From Hirundichthys speculiger (Eukaryota; Chordata; Actinopteri; Beloniformes; Exocoetidae), in assembly GCA_018398805.1 (NCBI GenBank), contig JAGFBZ010002565.1, forward strand, positions 99,501 to 163,500: DNA of 64,000 bases, given 5' to 3'. The stretch's first letter is position 1. Each line of letters starts with the position of its first letter. The notes beneath the pieces were generated by a model. The model ran no database searches. It was not told the DNA's origin and was given only the letters and a program-made list of their open reading frames with translations. Below, piece after piece: positions 35,801 through 42,712 of the stretch. Both the position numbers and the translations under genes were made by a program.

Positions 35801-38587
35801 GTTGGAGAGGTGGCGACCTCATCTCTGGGTTGGAGAGGTGAAACCTCATCTCTGGGTTGGAGAGGTGAAACCTCATCTCTGGGTTAGAGAGGTGAAACCT
35901 CATCTCTGGGTTGGAGAGGTGGCGACCTCATCTCTGGGTTGAGAGGTGACGACCTCATCTCTGGGTTAGAGAGGTGAAACCTCATCTCTGGGTTAGAGAG
36001 GTGGCGACCTCATCTCTGGGCTTGACAGCATCTCAGATAGACCGTCTCCATGGAAACTTGTATTGTGGTTGGATGAATGGGTATTTCAGATCTGTTCTGG
36101 CAGTGATGGCCGTCAGGTTCTCTGGACCAAAGAGGAAATGGATCATCTAGATTGTCTGGGTTCAGAACCAGTCCATGGTCTGGGCTCAGAACCAGTCCAT
36201 GGTCTGGGCTTGGAACCAGTCCATGGTCTGGGTTCAGAACCAGTCCATGGACTGGGCTCAGAACCAGTCCATGGTCTGGGTTCAGAACCAGTCCATGGTC
36301 TGGTCAGAACCAGTCATGGTCTGGGCTCAGAACCAGTCCATGGTCGGGTTCAGAACAGTCCATGGTTGGGTTCAGAACCAGTCCATGGTCTGGGTTCAGA
36401 ACCAGTCCATGGACTGGGCTCAGAACCAGTCCATGGTCTGGGTTCAGAACCAGTCCATGGTCTGGGTTCAGAACCAGTCCATGGTCTGGGCTCAGAACCA
36501 GTCCATGGTCTGGGCTCAGAACCAGTCCATGGTCTGGGTTCAGAACCAGTCCATGGTCTGGGTTCAGAACCAGTCCAGGGTCTGGGCTTCTGTAATGGCA
36601 GCATTCATCCATAAAGAAACACGTCCTGCCTTCAGAACCACATCTGCTCCAGATGTTCATGAACTTTTCAACAATACAAAGTAAAACCACATTTTGGACT
36701 CATTCCAGAAAGTCAGCTGAGGAGGAAGAGGGTACGATACTGGACTGATCTACTGCAGTCCTGACCTGAACCCAGAACCCAGAACCCAGACCTGAACCCA
36801 GAACACAGACCTGAACCCAGAACCCAGACCTGAACCCAGAACCAAGACCTGAACCCAGAACCCAGCAGGGGACGTTGGAGGACTATGACCTAAACGTCTG
36901 AGATAGTGGTTTTTCCAACAAGATCTGGAAAGATTTTAAAAACAAACGGCGGCTTCCTTCAGACCTGCAGCCACATCAACATTTAATCTGTTGGCTGCAG
37001 ACGGCTAACGCTAACGCTAACGGCTTCGCTGGGGTCGCCTACGACAACTGGATGGGGTTTTAGATCTTTAGAGCTCCTGTTTTAATTAGTTTAGTTTTAA
37101 TTAGTCATTTGTTTTTGGTCTGCAGAGCAAAACATCTGGTAATGTAACAGAAAATAAAAAGAATAAAGTGATCTCCAAGCCAATCTTTAAGACCTGAAAC
37201 ACCTGAAACTCTTCATCACCTCCTTAGATTTAAAGAATCCTGCAACAGGTTTCTTCCTCTTAAAGTGGAGTTTTTCTTTTTCACTGTTTGGCTTAAAGGT
37301 TTTTTTTCTCCCTCTGTGGGAGTTTCTTTTCCTGTTATTATCCTTTATTTGGATTTAATATTATAATTTTAGTTAATGATATTTGCTCTGGGTCTCTGTA
37401 AAGACCTGGAGACAGTTGACATGGTAACAGACGCTATACAAATAAAATTGAACTGAATTGAATTGAATTGAAAAAGAATCCAAAAATGGATCGATTAACA
37501 AAGCAAATAAAGTTAATGAGATAAAAGGTTAAATGCTTTTGAATGAACTGCCTGCAATTTAAAAAAAAGTCAGTTTTCCTTTTTTTTTCAACTGTTCAGT
37601 TAATTTCAGATTTTTTCAGTTTTTCTTCTTTTAATTTTTTAACTCTGCGTGTTAAACATTTTAAACGTTTCTGTCAGAGTTTTAAAGTAGATCGATAAGT
37701 ACAGAAAAGCAGAAAAAAACTCTAACTCAGGTTTGATTTTATTACACGGTGCATATGAACATTTCTTTATTTTAACTGATGAAAGAAAGATAATCTCATA
37801 ATTAAACATTAACTCAAAATTAAATTGTCTTTCAGCATTTCAAGGGTTAAAATTAAAGATGCTCTTAGGTGTTTTAATAAACTGTGATTCATGTTATCAT
37901 CCATAAGCTTTGACCTGATGATCTTTAGGAACTTAGAAAAAGTCATCAGATACACAACTGCTAATTATTTGGTTCTTACCAAGAAAAGAAAACTTACATT
38001 TAGAAGGGTTAGATATTTTTTTCTTGTTTTAATAATTACTTTCTTAATTTAAGTCTTCAATTTATCAGATGATCTTATATCAAGTAAAACTTTACTTTTT
38101 TGTCTCAAACAGGCAGGGAATCCTAAAATGAGACAATTAACACTTAAAATAAGATGTTTATGTTTTTCCTCCTCCTCATCTCCTCATCAAAATAAATCTT
38201 GTTTTAAGATTCAATAACAAATTATACCTTTCTTAAATCTTGAAACAATCTTAATTTAAGAAATCTGACCAAGTGAAATTATCTTGCTCCATGGACACAT
38301 TTTTTTCACTTGTTTTGAGAACATTTTTCCTTAGTTGTAGTGTTTTATCTTTTATCCTTCTTTGCACTGCAGACCTGGGTTATCACACGTCCTCAGATCA
38401 TAAAAGTTTTATTCCTGCTGCCTTTTTCAGAGAAACTGATGATACTGAGTCGCAGACGGTGTTAATTAGTTAATTTAATAATATGCATTAACAAAAAAGG
38501 AGAGGAGGAGGAAAGGTTCCAGTCAGCTCACCCTGAATCCTCCAGCTCGCTCTCCTCCGACCAGCCGTCCTCACACGGCCGCTTCAT
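8257..38587 (-). CDS. hey2: hey2: bHLH-Orange transcriptional repressor, five coding exons across 30.3 kb
   Basis: HEY2 is a nuclear bHLH-Orange repressor and direct Notch target (gridlock in zebrafish), acting in heart and artery development. It binds E-box-like sites as homodimers or HES heterodimers. The coding exons join in phase to 867 nt (288 residues). Seen: start MKRPCED; basic region ARKKRRG (39-45), with the Gly that distinguishes HEY from [14 protein letters not shown] (46-56); helix 2 with [15 protein letters not shown]; Orange domain about 112-157 with [16 protein letters not shown]; 11 serines (258-268); KPYRPW (276-281) and terminal TEVGAF. MKRPCE and GTEVGAF favour hey2 over hey1 or heyl. 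It is shorter than mammalian HEY2 (about 337). Odd substitutions: [14 protein letters not shown] where the family has SELRRLVPTAFEKQ. All four introns are GT-AG. The introns are filled with minisatellites and transposons. Confidence 0.95.
8823..8980. other. Start of hey2 intron 4 with a few telomere-like units
   Basis: A short intron segment. Near 8937-8970 a handful of CCTAACCCCTGACCCCTAACCC units occur, kin to the 7050-7955 tract. These immediately precede the mobile unit that begins about 8981. Confidence 0.6.
8981..9305 (+). promoter_or_regulatory. AACCCAA-rich leader region and probable non-coding first exon of the SAM-like gene
   Basis: From 8981 there are imperfectly repeated, locally palindromic phrases such as GGGTTATTTTAACAACCCAA, TTGGGTTGTT and AACCCAACAGAGGGGTTATT. 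This is the style of sequence seen at the ends of multicopy fish mobile repeats. It is followed by a GC-richer, CpG-containing segment (9175-9295) that ends in a plausible donor AAAAAG|GTTTGTG at about 9305. I infer a promoter plus a 5' UTR exon. No start codon here leads into the downstream frame. Confidence 0.4.
9306..10263. other. Intron of the SAM-like gene
   Basis: AT-rich sequence without a coding signal, between the proposed leader exon and the acceptor gtttcag at 10263. Confidence 0.4.
10268..11348 (+). pseudogene. Multicopy teleost SAM-like gene, three coding exons, probably decayed
   Basis: Exon A (acceptor gtttcag at 10263; ATG 10268-10270; donor at 10334) encodes [20 protein letters not shown], which resembles a sterile alpha motif helix. 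Exon B begins at 10547 in phase ([20 protein letters not shown]) with a donor at 10666. Exon C (11031-11348, acceptor tctttttcag) encodes 105 residues: [40 protein letters not shown], then [20 protein letters not shown], stop TGA. I recognise exon C as a C-terminal module common in unnamed multicopy fish proteins of unknown function. Exons A and B join in frame, but B to C is off by one base through the obvious donor. A weaker donor at 10620/10621 (AAG|GTCTGC) would keep the frame. The gene is in hey2 intron 4, opposite strand. No transposase is visible. It may be a cargo or domesticated gene. Confidence 0.6.
11349..11530. other. 3' region of the SAM-like gene
   Basis: A T-rich stretch (run of T at about 11388-11402) after the stop codon, then unique sequence up to the MITE insertion. 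Nothing further is called. Confidence 0.4.
11531..12248. mobile_element. Non-autonomous hAT-type DNA transposon (MITE), 718 bp
   Basis: The left end is CAGAGGCGAAAATCCC. The reverse complement of the right end is CATAGGCGGAAATCCC (14 of 16 match). Both ends continue into GGGGGGGACA-type G-rich sequence. The element is flanked by a perfect 8-bp duplication TGTCTGTG (11523-11530 and 12249-12256). An 8-bp target duplication with CA-starting inverted repeats is typical of the hAT superfamily. No transposase frame lies inside. The clean duplication means the pre-insertion site can be read directly. Confidence 0.85.
12257..12925. other. AT-rich intron sequence downstream of the MITE
   Basis: Unique AT-rich sequence without coding signal. 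It may be the rest of the unit carrying the SAM-like gene, but I could not find a right end mirroring the sequence at 8981. Confidence 0.4.
12926..15185. repeat. 58-bp minisatellite array in hey2 intron 4, about 39 copies
   Basis: The unit reads GACTCTTCTAGAAGGTCCAG then GTGGATCTGGGTCCAGCTGG then TCTTTCTGGGGTCAGACT. Two main variant types alternate: the tail GGTCTTTCTGGGGTC or GGGTCCTCTGTGATC, and AGAAGG or AGGAGG in the head. A block at about 14460-14650 recurs at about 14810-15010, suggesting a recent internal duplication. The array ends about 160 bp from hey2 exon 4. Confidence 0.95.
15348..15429 (-). CDS. hey2: hey2 coding exon 4 (bHLH helix 2)
   Basis: An 82-nt exon with acceptor ttccttcag|GGC and donor AAAG|GTAATC. 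It encodes [19 protein letters not shown] and then MLQATGGK plus one base. This is essentially the canonical HEY2 helix 2, with LQATGGK as in HEY2 (HEY1 has LHTAGGK). Confidence 0.97.
15430..15819. other. First part of hey2 intron 3
   Basis: Unique, moderately AT-rich intron sequence. No gene or repeat unit was recognised before the Tc1-type relic. Confidence 0.4.
15820..16345 (+). mobile_element. Decayed Tc1/mariner-type transposon in hey2 intron 3
   Basis: The order and wording match the fish Tc1 transposase gene: 'gacatcagcaatggtcttag', 'catcaatctgggaag', 'ggacatcccagcagat', 'ctcaagatcagacctgcaacg', 'acttctggaacaacgtcctc' and 'actgaagcacggtggtggag'. The frame is broken many times and the ends are not evident. 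It is an inactive relic. Confidence 0.8.
16346..16773. other. Rest of hey2 intron 3
   Basis: Contains four short tandem copies of AGCTGGGATTAGCT (16382-16432) and otherwise unique sequence. No coding signal on the plus strand. Confidence 0.5.
16774..16857 (-). CDS. hey2: hey2 coding exon 3 (bHLH helix 1 and loop)
   Basis: An 84-nt exon, phase 0 at both ends, with acceptor gtttcag|ATT and donor CAG|GTGAAG. It encodes [18 protein letters not shown] followed by [10 protein letters not shown]. The family normally has RLVPTAFEKQ at the end, so an Arg-to-Ile and a Phe-to-Leu change stand out. Intron 2, between this exon and exon 2, is only 72 bp. Confidence 0.95.
16930..17008 (-). CDS. hey2: hey2 coding exon 2
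   Basis: The acceptor is tcttcag|G and the donor is GGG|GTACGT, giving 79 nt. It completes codon 19 (Gly), then encodes 26 residues including [17 protein letters not shown]. This contains the SPTTT linker and the basic part of the bHLH domain. The length and content match the corresponding HEY family exon. Confidence 0.92.
17009..17299. other. Start of hey2 intron 1
   Basis: Unique intron sequence between exon 2 and the first large array. Nothing was recognised. Confidence 0.4.
17300..18612. repeat. 29-bp GCTGCTG-rich minisatellite in hey2 intron 1, about 45 copies
   Basis: The unit reads CTCCAGAGGACCTGGTGGAG then CTGCTGCTG. Frequent variants are GAGAACC and CTGATGG, and the loss of one CTG. 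Because 29 bp cycles through three frames, very long open frames appear on both strands (up to 496 codons), including Gln/Ser/Ala-rich ones. They are not genes. The embedded (CTG)3-5 tracts are capable of hairpin formation. Confidence 0.95.
18757..18906. repeat. 28-bp minisatellite, left part split off by the LTR element
   Basis: Five units of the same 28-bp repeat found at 28411-36020 (TCTCTGGGTTGGAGAGGTGG followed by CGACCTCA or, in a variant, AAACCTCA). Joining 18910 to 28411 restores one unbroken unit, so both parts were a single array before insertion. Confidence 0.95.
18907..18910. repeat. Target site duplication TGAA, left copy
   Basis: TGAA directly precedes the left LTR and is repeated at 28407-28410 directly after the right LTR. 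It lies inside the GGTGAAACC motif of the 28-bp minisatellite unit. Confidence 0.9.
18911..20363 (-). repeat. 3' LTR
   Basis: 1453 bp, TGTAGCATA...GGGTTACA on the plus strand. In element orientation it carries a CRE-like TGACGTCA (20279-20272), a CCAAT box (20267-20263) and TATAAA (20245-20240) in that order, a typical U3 promoter layout. Confidence 0.95.
20364..20375 (-). other. Polypurine tract
   Basis: On the minus strand AGGAGGGGAGGA directly abuts the start of the 3' LTR (TGTAACCC). It is the expected plus-strand priming site for reverse transcription. Confidence 0.85.
20409..25143 (-). CDS. pol: Pro-Pol: protease, reverse transcriptase, RNase H, integrase; one frame break in RT
   Basis: Made as a Gag-Pro-Pol fusion, this would process the particle, copy the RNA and integrate the DNA. 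The first frame (25143-23818, entered by the -1 shift) has the aspartic protease motif LLDTGSQVT (residues 55-63) and the start of RT ([10 protein letters not shown]). A T6 run at 23860-23855 shifts the frame. The second frame (to 20409) has [29 protein letters not shown], catalytic FLDD, RNase H HTDAST...TDSNPLTY, and integrase zinc residues H550, H555, C585 and C588 (numbered from its first Met at 23891). The integrase triad is D616, D675 and E710 (34 between the last two). A GPY/F-like segment follows, then a long acidic tail with 9-residue repeats. Only the RT break would stop expression of RT and integrase. Confidence 0.93.
20725..20873 (-). repeat. 27-bp tandem repeat coding a 9-residue repeat in the Pol tail
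   Basis: About six copies of a 27-bp unit encode [13 protein letters not shown] nonapeptides, one copy with an extra codon (PGTTVEENL). The unit is a multiple of three, so length changes keep the frame. It is strongly acidic, downstream of the integrase GPY/F-like region. No function is known to me. Confidence 0.85.
25167..26853 (-). CDS. gag: Gag polyprotein, PNMA-like, with one frame break near the N terminus
   Basis: The Gag protein packages retrotransposon RNA into cytoplasmic particles. The ATG at 26853-26851 opens a short frame that ends soon after a T6 run (26759-26754). One base fewer would continue into the long frame (26717 down, 516 codons). The central region has [36 protein letters not shown] and [19 protein letters not shown], closely resembling the PNMA capsid family (FSG...W...V.D..K.R.L.ESLRGPA...GEK.SAY..RL). 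A single CCHC zinc knuckle, [14 protein letters not shown], sits near the C terminus. The frame ends DPLN-TAA, with the slippery heptamer directly before the stop. The PNMA similarity is from recognition; the break is seen. Confidence 0.88.
25170..25176 (-). promoter_or_regulatory. -1 ribosomal frameshift slippery site TTTAAAC at the gag stop
   Basis: The last gag codons read CCT TTA AAC TAA, giving the X XXY YYZ heptamer T TTA AAC in the zero frame, directly before the stop. A -1 shift continues as AAA CTA ACA ACA without a stop into the protease frame. Ten bases downstream is a perfect 5-bp hairpin TCCTG-TTA-CAGGA (25159-25147), with further G-rich sequence that could extend it or form a pseudoknot. 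The heptamer and frames are seen. Function is inferred from the known efficiency of this heptamer. Confidence 0.85.
26930..26947 (-). other. Candidate primer binding site
   Basis: On the minus strand TGGCGAGCTAGCCAGGAG begins six bases after the 5' LTR. The leading TGG is complementary to the CCA end of a tRNA, as expected. I could not match the rest to a specific tRNA, so the primer is unassigned. Confidence 0.5.
26954..28406 (-). repeat. 5' LTR
   Basis: 1453 bp. It is identical to the 3' LTR by eye except for homopolymer length at four sites (A4/A5, A8/A7, G7/G8 and A6/A5). The four indels cancel, so both LTRs have the same length. Confidence 0.95.
28283..28322 (-). promoter_or_regulatory. 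LTR core promoter: CRE, CCAAT, TATA
   Basis: Read on the minus strand: TGACGTCA (28322-28315), CCAAT (28310-28306), then TATAAA (28288-28283). Spacing and order fit a Pol II promoter driving the element. The palindromic CRE half-sites suggest CREB/ATF responsiveness. This is inferred from motifs only. Confidence 0.6.
28407..28410. repeat. Target site duplication TGAA, right copy
   Basis: TGAA follows the right LTR and matches 18907-18910. Confidence 0.9.
28411..36020. repeat. 28-bp minisatellite array in hey2 intron 1, about 270 copies
   Basis: The unit is TCTCTGGGTTGGAGAGGTGG followed by CGACCTCA. Variants include the ending GAAACCTCA, GTTAGAG for GTTGGAG, and GAAGTGGCAACC. Multi-unit blocks recur (for example 28500-28740, 29600-29860 and 32990-33090), showing higher-order duplication. 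Indel-rich patches interrupt otherwise regular runs (about 30120-31070, 31450-31880, 32340-32900 and 35130-35290). It is not coding. Confidence 0.97.
36021..36155. other. Short unique spacer
   Basis: Unique sequence between two arrays with nothing recognised. Confidence 0.4.
36156..36590. repeat. 24-bp minisatellite, about 18 copies
   Basis: The unit reads GGTTCAGAACCAGTCCATGG then TCTG, with GGGCTCAG and GGACTG variants. As 24 is a multiple of three, all frames stay open and give repetitive peptides. It is not a gene. Confidence 0.93.
36600..36960 (+). mobile_element. Second decayed Tc1/mariner-type fragment with a small tandem insert
   Basis: Phrases such as 'atgttcatgaacttttcaac', 'aatacaaagtaaaacca' and 'gatactggactgatctactg', followed by 'cagtcctgacctgaaccc', resemble the 3' part of fish Tc1 transposase genes. 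Inside lies a short tandem run of GAACCCAGAACCCAGACCT (36768-36868). No open frame remains. Confidence 0.55.
36961..37229. other. Unique intron sequence
   Basis: Includes a short GCTAACGCTAACG repeat at about 37003-37020. No gene. Confidence 0.4.
37230..37482 (+). mobile_element. Diverged fish interspersed repeat with a GAATT-type tail
   Basis: The segment contains 'gtttcttcctcttaaagtgg', then 'gggtctctgtaaag', then 'gacgctatacaaataaaatt' and the tail GAATTGAATTGAATTG. I recognise this as a widespread teleost short interspersed repeat. A second, inverted copy lies at 50925-51015. Confidence 0.7.
37483..38531. other. AT-rich end of hey2 intron 1 near exon 1
   Basis: Unique AT-rich sequence with T runs and no tandem array. 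It is the only large part of intron 1 that is free of arrays. No coding signal. It could hold intronic regulatory sequence, but I see no specific site. Confidence 0.45.
38532..38587 (-). CDS. hey2: hey2 coding exon 1
   Basis: This exon encodes residues 1-18 plus two bases of codon 19, starting [18 protein letters not shown]. The donor is GG|GTGAGC. The start ATG is preceded by GCGCC, and the stretch matches the HEY2 N terminus in length and character. Phase 2 matches the first base of exon 2. The acidic segment is shorter than in mammalian HEY2, where exon 1 continues with a DETIDVG-type stretch that I do not see here. Confidence 0.88.
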
Positions 38588-39520
38588 GGCGCACTGCGGG
38601 CGGCGCAGATGGCCGCCGGTCTGCGGGCAAGACGCGGAGGTGTGGAGGGAAAAGACTCTTCCACTTCCAAAAACAAAAATATGAGCCTCTCTGATATATT
38701 TTTGGAGAATCAAACGAAACTTTGAAATGAATGATCCATGCAGGACAGGTGCACAGGTGCGCTTCAGACCCAAAACTAAAGGTCTTACTGAAAACTATTG
38801 ATCAGATATTGGTATTGGTATTGATATTGGTTCATTAATATGAAATATGTGAAATCTGAGTGTTTGGAGAGATAAAAGTTGATTTCCAGAGAAGAAGTTT
38901 CCTCTTGATCGATTCTTCTCTCAATAAAATAACTCTTGACGAATGTTTCCAAAATCAGCAGCAGATAAAAAGGATCAAGCGTTTTTCCAAATAAATGCAA
39001 TAAAAGGCCAAAAATAGATTTAAAAAGGTGATTCCTCCTGAGCTGCTGCTGCAGCGGTGCAGCTGGTGAACAGCCCGGGACCGTCGTTGCTGCAGCGGTG
39101 CAGCTGGTGAACAGCCCGGGACCGTCGTTGGCTGCAGCGGTGCAGCTGGTGAACAGCCCGGGACCGTCGCTGCTGCTCGGCTGCAGACTGGACTGCTGGC
39201 CGCTGTGTCCTCCCGCTCCCCCTCTTCCTCCTCCTCCTCCTCTTCCTCCGCCGCTGGAGCTTTCCCATGGAGCCTGGAGCCATGCGCACGCTCTCACACA
39301 AACACGTAATGGGACCTCCCACGGGCGCGCGCACACACAACCGTGTGAGTGGATGTTGGTGCGTCTCTGCGGCTGAAAGCTCCTGTCATCATAAAAACGG
39401 GTGCTGCCCGGTTCAGAGGGCAGAAACGTGCCATTAACGGGATTCAGGACAGTTTTTATCATCAGAGCCATTCCAGACCAGAGCAGTCAGACTCCGTTTC
39501 ATCAGGACCAGATCAGCTAA
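38588..39520 (-). promoter_or_regulatory. hey2: hey2 5' UTR and promoter region
   Basis: The sequence directly upstream of the hey2 start codon is GC-richer and CpG-containing around 38570-38640 and 39040-39440. On the minus strand candidate RBPJ (Notch) sites are CATGGGAA (39269-39262) and CGTGGGAG (39323-39316). These are near-matches to the YGTGGGAA consensus, and HEY2 is an established Notch/RBPJ target. I cannot place the transcription start. Confidence 0.5.
39046..39175. repeat. Three tandem copies of a 43-44 bp unit in the hey2 promoter
   Basis: Each copy contains GCTGCAGCGGTGCAGCTGG then TGAACAGCCCGGGACCGTCG. Each carries the E-box CAGCTG and CCCGGG. The copies are almost identical, so the triplication is recent. 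It lies about 460-590 bp upstream of the start codon. Confidence 0.88.
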
Positions 39521-40915
39521 TGTAGCATCCACTGGCTAATGTAGCATCCCCTAGCTAATGTAGCATGCACTGGCTAATGTAGCATCCACTGGCTAATGTA
39601 TCGTGCACTGGCTAATGTAGCATTCACTGGCTAATGTAGCATGCACTGGCTAATGTAGCATCCACTGGCTAATGTAGCATTCACTGGCTAATGTAGCATG
39701 CACTGGCTAATGTAGCATGCACTGGCTAATGTAGCATGCACTGGCTAATGTAGCATCCACTGGCTAATGTAGCATGCACTGGCTAATGTAGCATGCAACT
39801 GGCTAATGTAGCATGCACTGGCTAATGTAGCATTCACTGGCTAATGTAGCATGCATTGGCTAATGTAGCATGCACTGGCTAATGTAGCATGAATGCATGT
39901 ACATGCTAATGTACTGCAGCACTGGCTAATGTAGCATTGCATGGCTGCTAATGTGGCATGACTGCATGGCTAATGTAGCATGCACTGGTTAATGTAGCAT
40001 GAACTGGCTAATGTGGGATTCACTGGCTAATGTAGCATTCACTGGCTAATGTAGCATCCACTGGCTAATGTAGCATGCACTGGTTAATGTAGCATTCACT
40101 GGCTAATGTAGCATGCACTGATTAATGTTGCATGCACTGGCTAATGTAGCATCCATTGGCTAAAGTAGCATCCACTGGCTAAGGTAGCATCCACTGGCTA
40201 ATGTAGCATTCACTGGCTAATGTAGCATTCACTGGCTAATGTAGCATGCACTGGCTAATGTAGCATGCACTGATTAATGTAGCATGCATTGGCTAATGTA
40301 GCATGCACTGGCTAATGTAGCATGAACTGGCTAATGTAGCATCCACTGGCTAATGTAGCATGCACTGGCTAATGTAGCATGAACTGGCTAATCTAGCATC
40401 CACTGGCTAATGTAGCATTCACTGGCTAATGTAGCATCCACTGGCTAATGTAGCATTCACTGGCTAATGTAGCATGCACTGGCTAATGTAGCATCCACTG
40501 GCTAATGTAGCATGCACTGGTTAATGTAGCATCCACTGGCTAATGTAGCATGCACTGGCTAATGTAGCATTCACTGGCTAATGTAGCATCCACTGGCTAA
40601 TGTAGCATGAACTATGTAGCATGCACTGGTAATGTAGCATCCACTGGCTAATGTAGCATGCACTGGCTAATTAGCATCCATGTATCCATCTAATGAACAT
40701 CACTGGCTAAGTATCATGCATGGCTAATGTAGCATTCACTGGCTGTTTAATGTAGCATGCACTGGCTAATGTAGCATGCATTGGCTAATGTCATCCCCTA
40801 GCTATCTAGCTCATGGCATGCACTGGCTAATGTACATTCACTATGTGCACTGGCTAATGTAGCATGCACTGGCTGATGTAGCATCCACTGGTTAATGTAG
40901 CATGCACTGGTGCTT
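39515..40915. repeat. 19-bp minisatellite array, about 73 copies
   Basis: The unit is ACTGGCTAATGTAGCATGC with GCATCC and GCATTC variants. It is regular at first and frayed at about 39885-39985 and 40605-40860. It lies upstream of hey2. Confidence 0.95.
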
Positions 40916-41311
40916 TGGAGTCAATCTTTTCCTTGAAAACAAAGATCTAAATAACAGGTGGTCTTTAATCAAGTGTTTTAAATAGTTTATTAAACTTGTA
41001 GTTACGATGGGTGAAAACACAACATTCACCATCTGAATGCTGTTGCATTGATCTTTGTTAAACTGATGGTTTAAAGATCCAGAAGATCCAGACCAGCTGA
41101 TGTTTATTCTGGGTCTCCTCTCTGATGTCTGTAGCTCTGAAGGTCTCGTCTCTACCTGAGAGAACCAGCCTTCACCTTCAGACAGGTGCGTGGTCCTCCA
41201 CATCACCTTTGAGGACTCTTTCAGATGAAAGAAGCCAGAAATGTTACGTCACGTGTGTGAGAGATTTTCCCACAGCTGCTGGCTGAAACCCGATCCTCGT
41301 GTGACAGAAAC
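40916..41311. other. Unique sequence between repeats
   Basis: No gene or repeat recognised. A 104-codon minus-strand open frame (41206-40892) has no recognisable domain and extends into the 19-bp array. Confidence 0.4.
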
Positions 41312-41317
41312 CAGACA

Positions 41318-41380
<63 letters not shown>
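41312..41380. repeat. (CA)n microsatellite
   Basis: About 30 CA dinucleotides with one CCC interruption near the start. Confidence 0.97.
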
Positions 41381-41389
41381 CTCTGAACC

Positions 41390-41506
41390 CAATCAGAATC
41401 AGAATCAGATTTATTGTCACTGAGCCAGCGGTTCCCAACACAGTGAAATTTGTTTTCCCAGTACACCGTCCAAGAGAAACATACAGAAACAAACAACAAC
41501 ATATAG
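41390..41506 (-). mobile_element. 3' end of a fish LINE-type repeat
   Basis: Read on the minus strand it ends with GTGACAATAAATCTGATTCTG and a TGATTC tandem tail, typical of fish LINE 3' ends. It abuts a second, separate LINE tail at about 41507, so two copies are side by side. Confidence 0.6.
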
Positions 41507-42300
41507 ATAGATATATCTTTATTGTCCCCGTGGGGAAATTTGTTTGCAGCAAAAGGAACACATGGCAATTTGACAACCATAACATAAAAAACAGAGACAC
41601 AGAACACGGTGCTACCACTCATACATGGTATTCCCAGCCAGCTGGGGTGCTATTTCCTAGAAATATTTAAAAGTTTTATGGCTTGGGGTATAAAAGACTT
41701 GTTTGGCCTGTTTTTAGTGAACAAGGGGGGGCAGTAACGCCGAGCTGATGGCAACAGTTTAAAACTGGAGGTAAGTGGATGCCTCTCATCAGCCACCGTA
41801 CCTTTGCCTTGTTTGTTACCTGGTCTCTGTATATGCTCTCGAGGCTGGTAAGGTGGTTCCTGACAGGTTACTGTCCTCCTAACAGAACTCTTTTGTGCCT
41901 CAGAGGTATTCCCAAACCAGCAGATGATGCAGAAAGTCAAAACACTTTCAATAAAAGCACAATAAAACATGTGGACCATTTTGCCATTAATGTTAAAAGA
42001 CAACAGTTTCTGTCCCATTCAAGTTTGTGATCACAACCCCAAGGTTCTTGTATTCGGTCACAGACTGGATCACCTCTGCGTTGATAAGAGTGGGGTGAAG
42101 TTAATGGTCATTTCCTTTGTCTTTAAGGTGTTGAGGACAAGGTTTGGCCTCTCACACCATTTAAGAAAATGGTCAAGACTGGACATATGGACAGGAGTCA
42201 ACGGTGTCTGGGGCTGCAGCCATAAACGGCGCTGCCTACCCTTACCAGAGAGTAGTACACTAAGTATGCTCGAGTGTGCCCATAGCATATTAACCCTATA
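41507..42300 (-). mobile_element. 5'-truncated fish LINE with the C-terminal part of its RT ORF
   Basis: On the minus strand 42288-42070 encodes LDHFLKWCERPNLVLN then TLKTKEMTINF, the KTKEM region after the RT domain of common fish LINEs. After a frame change, 42018-41650 encodes MVHMFYCAFIESVLTFCIIC, RHPLTSSFKLLPSARRY and SFIPQAIKLLN, matching the C terminus of those proteins. The 3' end has ACAATAAAGATATATCTAT. It is frameshifted and 5'-truncated, so dead. Confidence 0.8.
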
Positions 42301-42597
42301 ACAGGTTAACTGTTGTAACTCCAGGCTTTTGCTTCAAAGATGTTTTAAGGAACAAATTAGAGCCTTTGAGACAGAATTCAGAGCACAGATCTCTGAACTA
42401 AAGAAAAAAAGTCTGTGAAGAAACAACCAGAAAGAAGAATCTGTTAGGTGTTTTGGCACCAAATCTGCTCGTTTCTTTGGAGAACATCACGATGAAGAAA
42501 GCAGGACTCGCCCTCACCTGGAGGTTGACTCACCTGTGTTTCTGGATCAAAGCAGCAGATGGTGATTGGAGGCGTCGCCCTCATCTCCTCCTCTGGA
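42301..42597. other. Unique sequence
   Basis: No gene or known repeat recognised. Confidence 0.4.
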
Positions 42598-42712
42598 TCC
42601 CTAACCCCTAACCCTAAACCCTAAAACCCTAACCCTAAACCCTAAAACCCTAACCCTAAACCCTAACTGCTAACCCTAACCCTAACCTCTAACCCATAAC
42701 CCCTAACCCAGA
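42598..42712. repeat. Short telomere-like CCCTAA tract
   Basis: About 115 bp of CCCTAA/CCCTAAA/CCCTAACC units, degenerate. It is kin to the tract at 7050-7955. Confidence 0.85.

Noticed and set aside
38785..39471. 228-codon minus-strand open frame upstream of hey2
   Set aside because: It overlaps the promoter and its triplicated unit, has no recognised domain and ends before the hey2 start.
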